Source of the DNA: Acidithiobacillus_B sp049965315
GTDB taxonomy: Bacteria; Pseudomonadota; Gammaproteobacteria; Acidithiobacillales; Acidithiobacillaceae
Direction: 5' to 3'
Assembly: GCF_049965315.1 (NCBI RefSeq)
Contig: NZ_JBMFWL010000040.1
Coordinates: 1-15,749 of the forward strand
DNA: 15,749 bases
In this document: one piece after another, positions 14,224 to 15,749 of the stretch
Numbering within the stretch: the first letter of the stretch is position 1
Layout: every line of letters begins with the position of its first letter
The notes under the pieces: model-generated
The model's input: the letters and a program-made list of their open reading frames with translations, nothing else
The model's database searches: none
Told to the model about the DNA's origin: nothing
Translations under genes and position numbers: made by a program

Positions 14224-15402
14224 TCAACCCAGCCACGCTTCGGCCTCATGGAGGATGCGGGTGAGCCACCCGGCCGGCTCCACCGCGTTTTTGGCAAGCA
14301 CCGGCACCGTCCGGAGTACCTTTCCATGCCAGCGCAGATCCAGCGTCCCCACCGCTGCGCCTGCTCGTAAGGGCGCCTGCAGATGGAGTGCCGGAACAAA
14401 GACCGCGTGGACGGCGCTCGCCTGGTTCGACGGGATACTCACCGTTACCGGCGCCGTAGTCACCACCTGCAAGCCTTGGGGACTCCAGTCCTGCCGGTGG
14501 AGGGTGGCGACGGTCTGACCCGCCCCATAGAGCTGGCGGTCCTGCCAACCCGCCCAGCCATAATGCAGGAGGGTGCTGGCGGCGGCGGCAGCCGCGCTGC
14601 GGGATGGCGCGCCGAGGACCACGGCCACCAGCGTGCGGCCGTCCTTGCTGGCGCTCACGTCCAGGTTCCAGTGTTGTCGGCTGGACAGCCCCACGCCCAA
14701 TCCGTTTACCCCACCCCGGCCCACCAGGGGGTTCCAGTTGTACTGGGTAATGTGGTTGTACTGATAGGACGGCCGACTCGTGATCCGGACGATACCGGGG
14801 TCGGAACGGATCAGATCGCAGGACAGGCGGGCCAGATCCAGGGCGCTGCTGCTCTGGCCGGGCTGCGGCAGGCCATCGGGATTGCGGAAACGGGTCTGCG
14901 TCAAGCCCAGAACCTGGGCATCGTGATTCATGAGCTGCACAAAGCTGCCCACGCCGCCAGCCACGGCCTGGGCCAGGGCAATGGCCGCGTCGTTACCGCC
15001 ATCGATGAGCAGCCCATCCTCCAGTTGCGCCACATCCACCGCCTTGCCGGGCTGCAGGAACATCCGCGAACCGGCCGCATGCCAAGCGCTGGCGGAGACC
15101 GGCACAGCCTGATGGGCGTGAATCATACCCTGCGCCTCGGCCTGATGCAGCACATAGGCGGTCATCAGCTTCACCAGTCCCGAGGGATTCAGCGCCCGGG
15201 TGGGCGCTTCGGCCGCCAGCACCTGCCCGCTCTGCACATCCATGAGCACAGCGGACTGCACCCCGGCGAGCTGCGGAGCCGGCATGGGTGGTGGCGGTGG
15301 CAGGGTGGGCAAAGGCGGCAGCGCCGCCGCCCGGGCGCCGCTCAGGGCAAGGGGAAGGAACAGGACCAAGACATAGCGCAGCGGAATCGGACAGGCTTTC
15401 AT
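14224..15402 (-). CDS. DacA (PBP5/6)-family D-alanyl-D-alanine carboxypeptidase homologue, catalytic motifs degenerate
   Basis: Exported 392-aa homologue of the low-molecular-mass PBPs that trim the terminal D-Ala from peptidoglycan stems. A signal peptide (residues 1-25, ending SGARA) and a Pro-rich linker (28-44) lead to a peptidase S11 domain (about 47-270), then a C-terminal beta domain and a terminal amphipathic helix (GWLTRILHEAEAWL). The fold is recognisable (QLAGVQSAVLMDVQSGQVLA, KLMTAYVLHQAE, TRFRNPDGL). However, PASLTK reads N-P-S74-G75-L-V-K78, SGN reads G135-G-N137, and KTG reads G236-V-G238. It is probably a non-catalytic scaffold or stem-binding protein. The signal peptide supports the ATG at 15402. 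mrcA follows after 52 bp, probably in one transcript. Confidence 0.87.
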   Translation of the reverse strand: MKACPIPLRYVLVLFLPLALSGARAAALPPLPTLPPPPPMPAPQLAGVQSAVLMDVQSGQVLAAEAPTRALNPSGLVKLMTAYVLHQAEAQGMIHAHQAVPVSASAWHAAGSRMFLQPGKAVDVAQLEDGLLIDGGNDAAIALAQAVAGGVGSFVQLMNHDAQVLGLTQTRFRNPDGLPQPGQSSSALDLARLSCDLIRSDPGIVRITSRPSYQYNHITQYNWNPLVGRGGVNGLGVGLSSRQHWNLDVSASKDGRTLVAVVLGAPSRSAAAAAASTLLHYGWAGWQDRQLYGAGQTVATLHRQDWSPQGLQVVTTAPVTVSIPSNQASAVHAVFVPALHLQAPLRAGAAVGTLDLRWHGKVLRTVPVLAKNAVEPAGWLTRILHEAEAWLG

Positions 15403-15677
15403 GACCTATTGGGAGCGCTGGGGGGTGAAAAAGTTCCCGAGGGCCCAGCCGGCGTCTCGTTCTTTTGGCGCGCTTGCGGTAACGCCCTGCCCTACCGGAC
15501 AGGGCGGCGCAGACGAGGCGGATCAAGCATGGGGATCGCTGCTCCAATGGAGCGGAAGCTCACGCCATGGGCCGAATGCCGGCAGAATGCACCCCCACCC
15601 GCATGGCGGGGAAAACCGGCATTCCGGCATGGCAAAAGGATATCCCCGACAAACCAAAAACGATTGCCGATGCTTAA
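15403..15677. other. Noncoding region upstream of the dacA-like gene
   Basis: No convincing gene is present. It must contain the promoter of the dacA-like/mrcA transcript, but no well-spaced -35/-10 pair stands out on the minus strand. Visible structures are a stem-loop GCCCTG/CAGGGC (15484-15489 with 15500-15505), a small hairpin GCTCC AAT GGAGC (15541-15553), and the larger inverted repeat listed separately. Confidence 0.4.
15571..15628. repeat. Nested inverted repeat in the dacA-like upstream region
   Basis: GCCGAATGCCGG (15571-15582) pairs with CCGGCATTCCGGC (15616-15628) with one bulged base. The loop contains a second possible stem (CCCG with CGGG around CATGG). It could be an operator or a folded 5' leader, or part of a repeat associated with the neighbouring IS. 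No known motif is recognised. Confidence 0.4.
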
Positions 15678-15749
15678 GAGGATGCTGAAAAAGTCGGTGG
15701 TATAATGGGCAGAACGAGGCTGGAGAGGTTCGAACGATGCGTGGAGCCA
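15678..15749 (+). mobile_element. Left end of a second insertion sequence (IS5- or IS1182-like), partial
   Basis: GAGGATGCTGAAAAAGTCGG (15678-15697) resembles the terminal repeats of several IS5/IS1182-group elements. A perfect TATAAT (15701-15706) follows, then GGAGAGG (15722-15728), and an ATG at 15737 opens a frame reading M-R-G-A at the window edge. Transposases of these groups often begin MRG followed by a short stretch before LFSY. Most of the element lies outside, so the family is tentative. Confidence 0.45.
15737..15749 (+). CDS. Start of a putative IS transposase (4 residues visible)
   Basis: The ATG at 15737 reads M-R-G-A and runs off the right edge. It is supported by GGAGAGG 8 nt upstream, a TATAAT box at 15701-15706 and an IS-like terminal repeat before that. 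Too little is present to name a family with confidence. Confidence 0.35.

Noticed and set aside
14172..14399. A 76-codon N-terminal extension of PBP1A
   Set aside because: It overlaps the dacA-like coding sequence and is Arg/Pro-rich. The start at 14171 has a ribosome binding site directly before the membrane anchor.
15403..15547. A basic open frame on the minus strand ending upstream of the dacA-like gene (RKRAKRTRRRLGPRELF)
   Set aside because: It continues as a shadow frame through the dacA-like gene and matches no family I know; the Arg-rich translation is typical of GC-rich noncoding frames.

Overview
The window looks like chromosomal DNA from a GC-rich, nitrogen-fixing gammaproteobacterium-like organism. 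The nif accessory genes beside a cell-wall gene set, with insertion sequences at both ends, suggest an Acidithiobacillus-type acidophile. That placement is inferred from gene content and composition, not from a marker gene.

Bases 1-175 are one end of an IS30-family element whose transposase reads leftward out of the window. It abuts an 18-codon remnant that resembles the C-terminus of the NifX-associated DUF269 protein. The rest of a nif accessory operon follows on the + strand (256-2146): a CCE_0567/Rop-like small protein, nif-specific ferredoxin III (fdxB), nifQ, and an unrecognised 196-aa protein. These would support FeMo-cofactor assembly and electron or molybdenum supply to nitrogenase. 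The IS30 end now lies between them and any upstream nif promoter.

Bases 2162-5014 hold a divergent pair of cell-division and wall genes. One is an FtsI-like transpeptidase (-) whose SxN motif reads SSC. The other is an RlpA-type lipoprotein with a SPOR domain (+) that lacks the usual catalytic Glu and His of the family.

Bases 5053-8231 form a compact five-gene minus-strand operon, two of whose junctions are ATGA overlaps. In transcription order it encodes two proteins each with two YbjQ-like domains, a PspA/IM30 protein, a three-helix membrane protein of the superinfection-immunity (Imm_superinfect) family, and an unknown 126-aa protein. It looks like an envelope-stress or membrane-protection module and is my best candidate for an undescribed system.

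Upstream, and separated by a 190-bp palindromic element with perfect 26-bp terminal inverted repeats, lie a Kch-type potassium channel and an MFS transporter. Beyond them is a minus-strand wall cluster (15402 to 11384): a DacA-family protein in which all three penicillin-binding motifs are degenerate, an intact class A PBP1A (mrcA), and a small membrane protein. The right edge (about 15678-15749) looks like the start of another IS, of IS5 or IS1182 type.

Two themes stand out. Three of the four wall-related proteins that carry recognisable catalytic motifs have substitutions at key residues, and the PspA/YbjQ/Imm operon has no function I can name with certainty.
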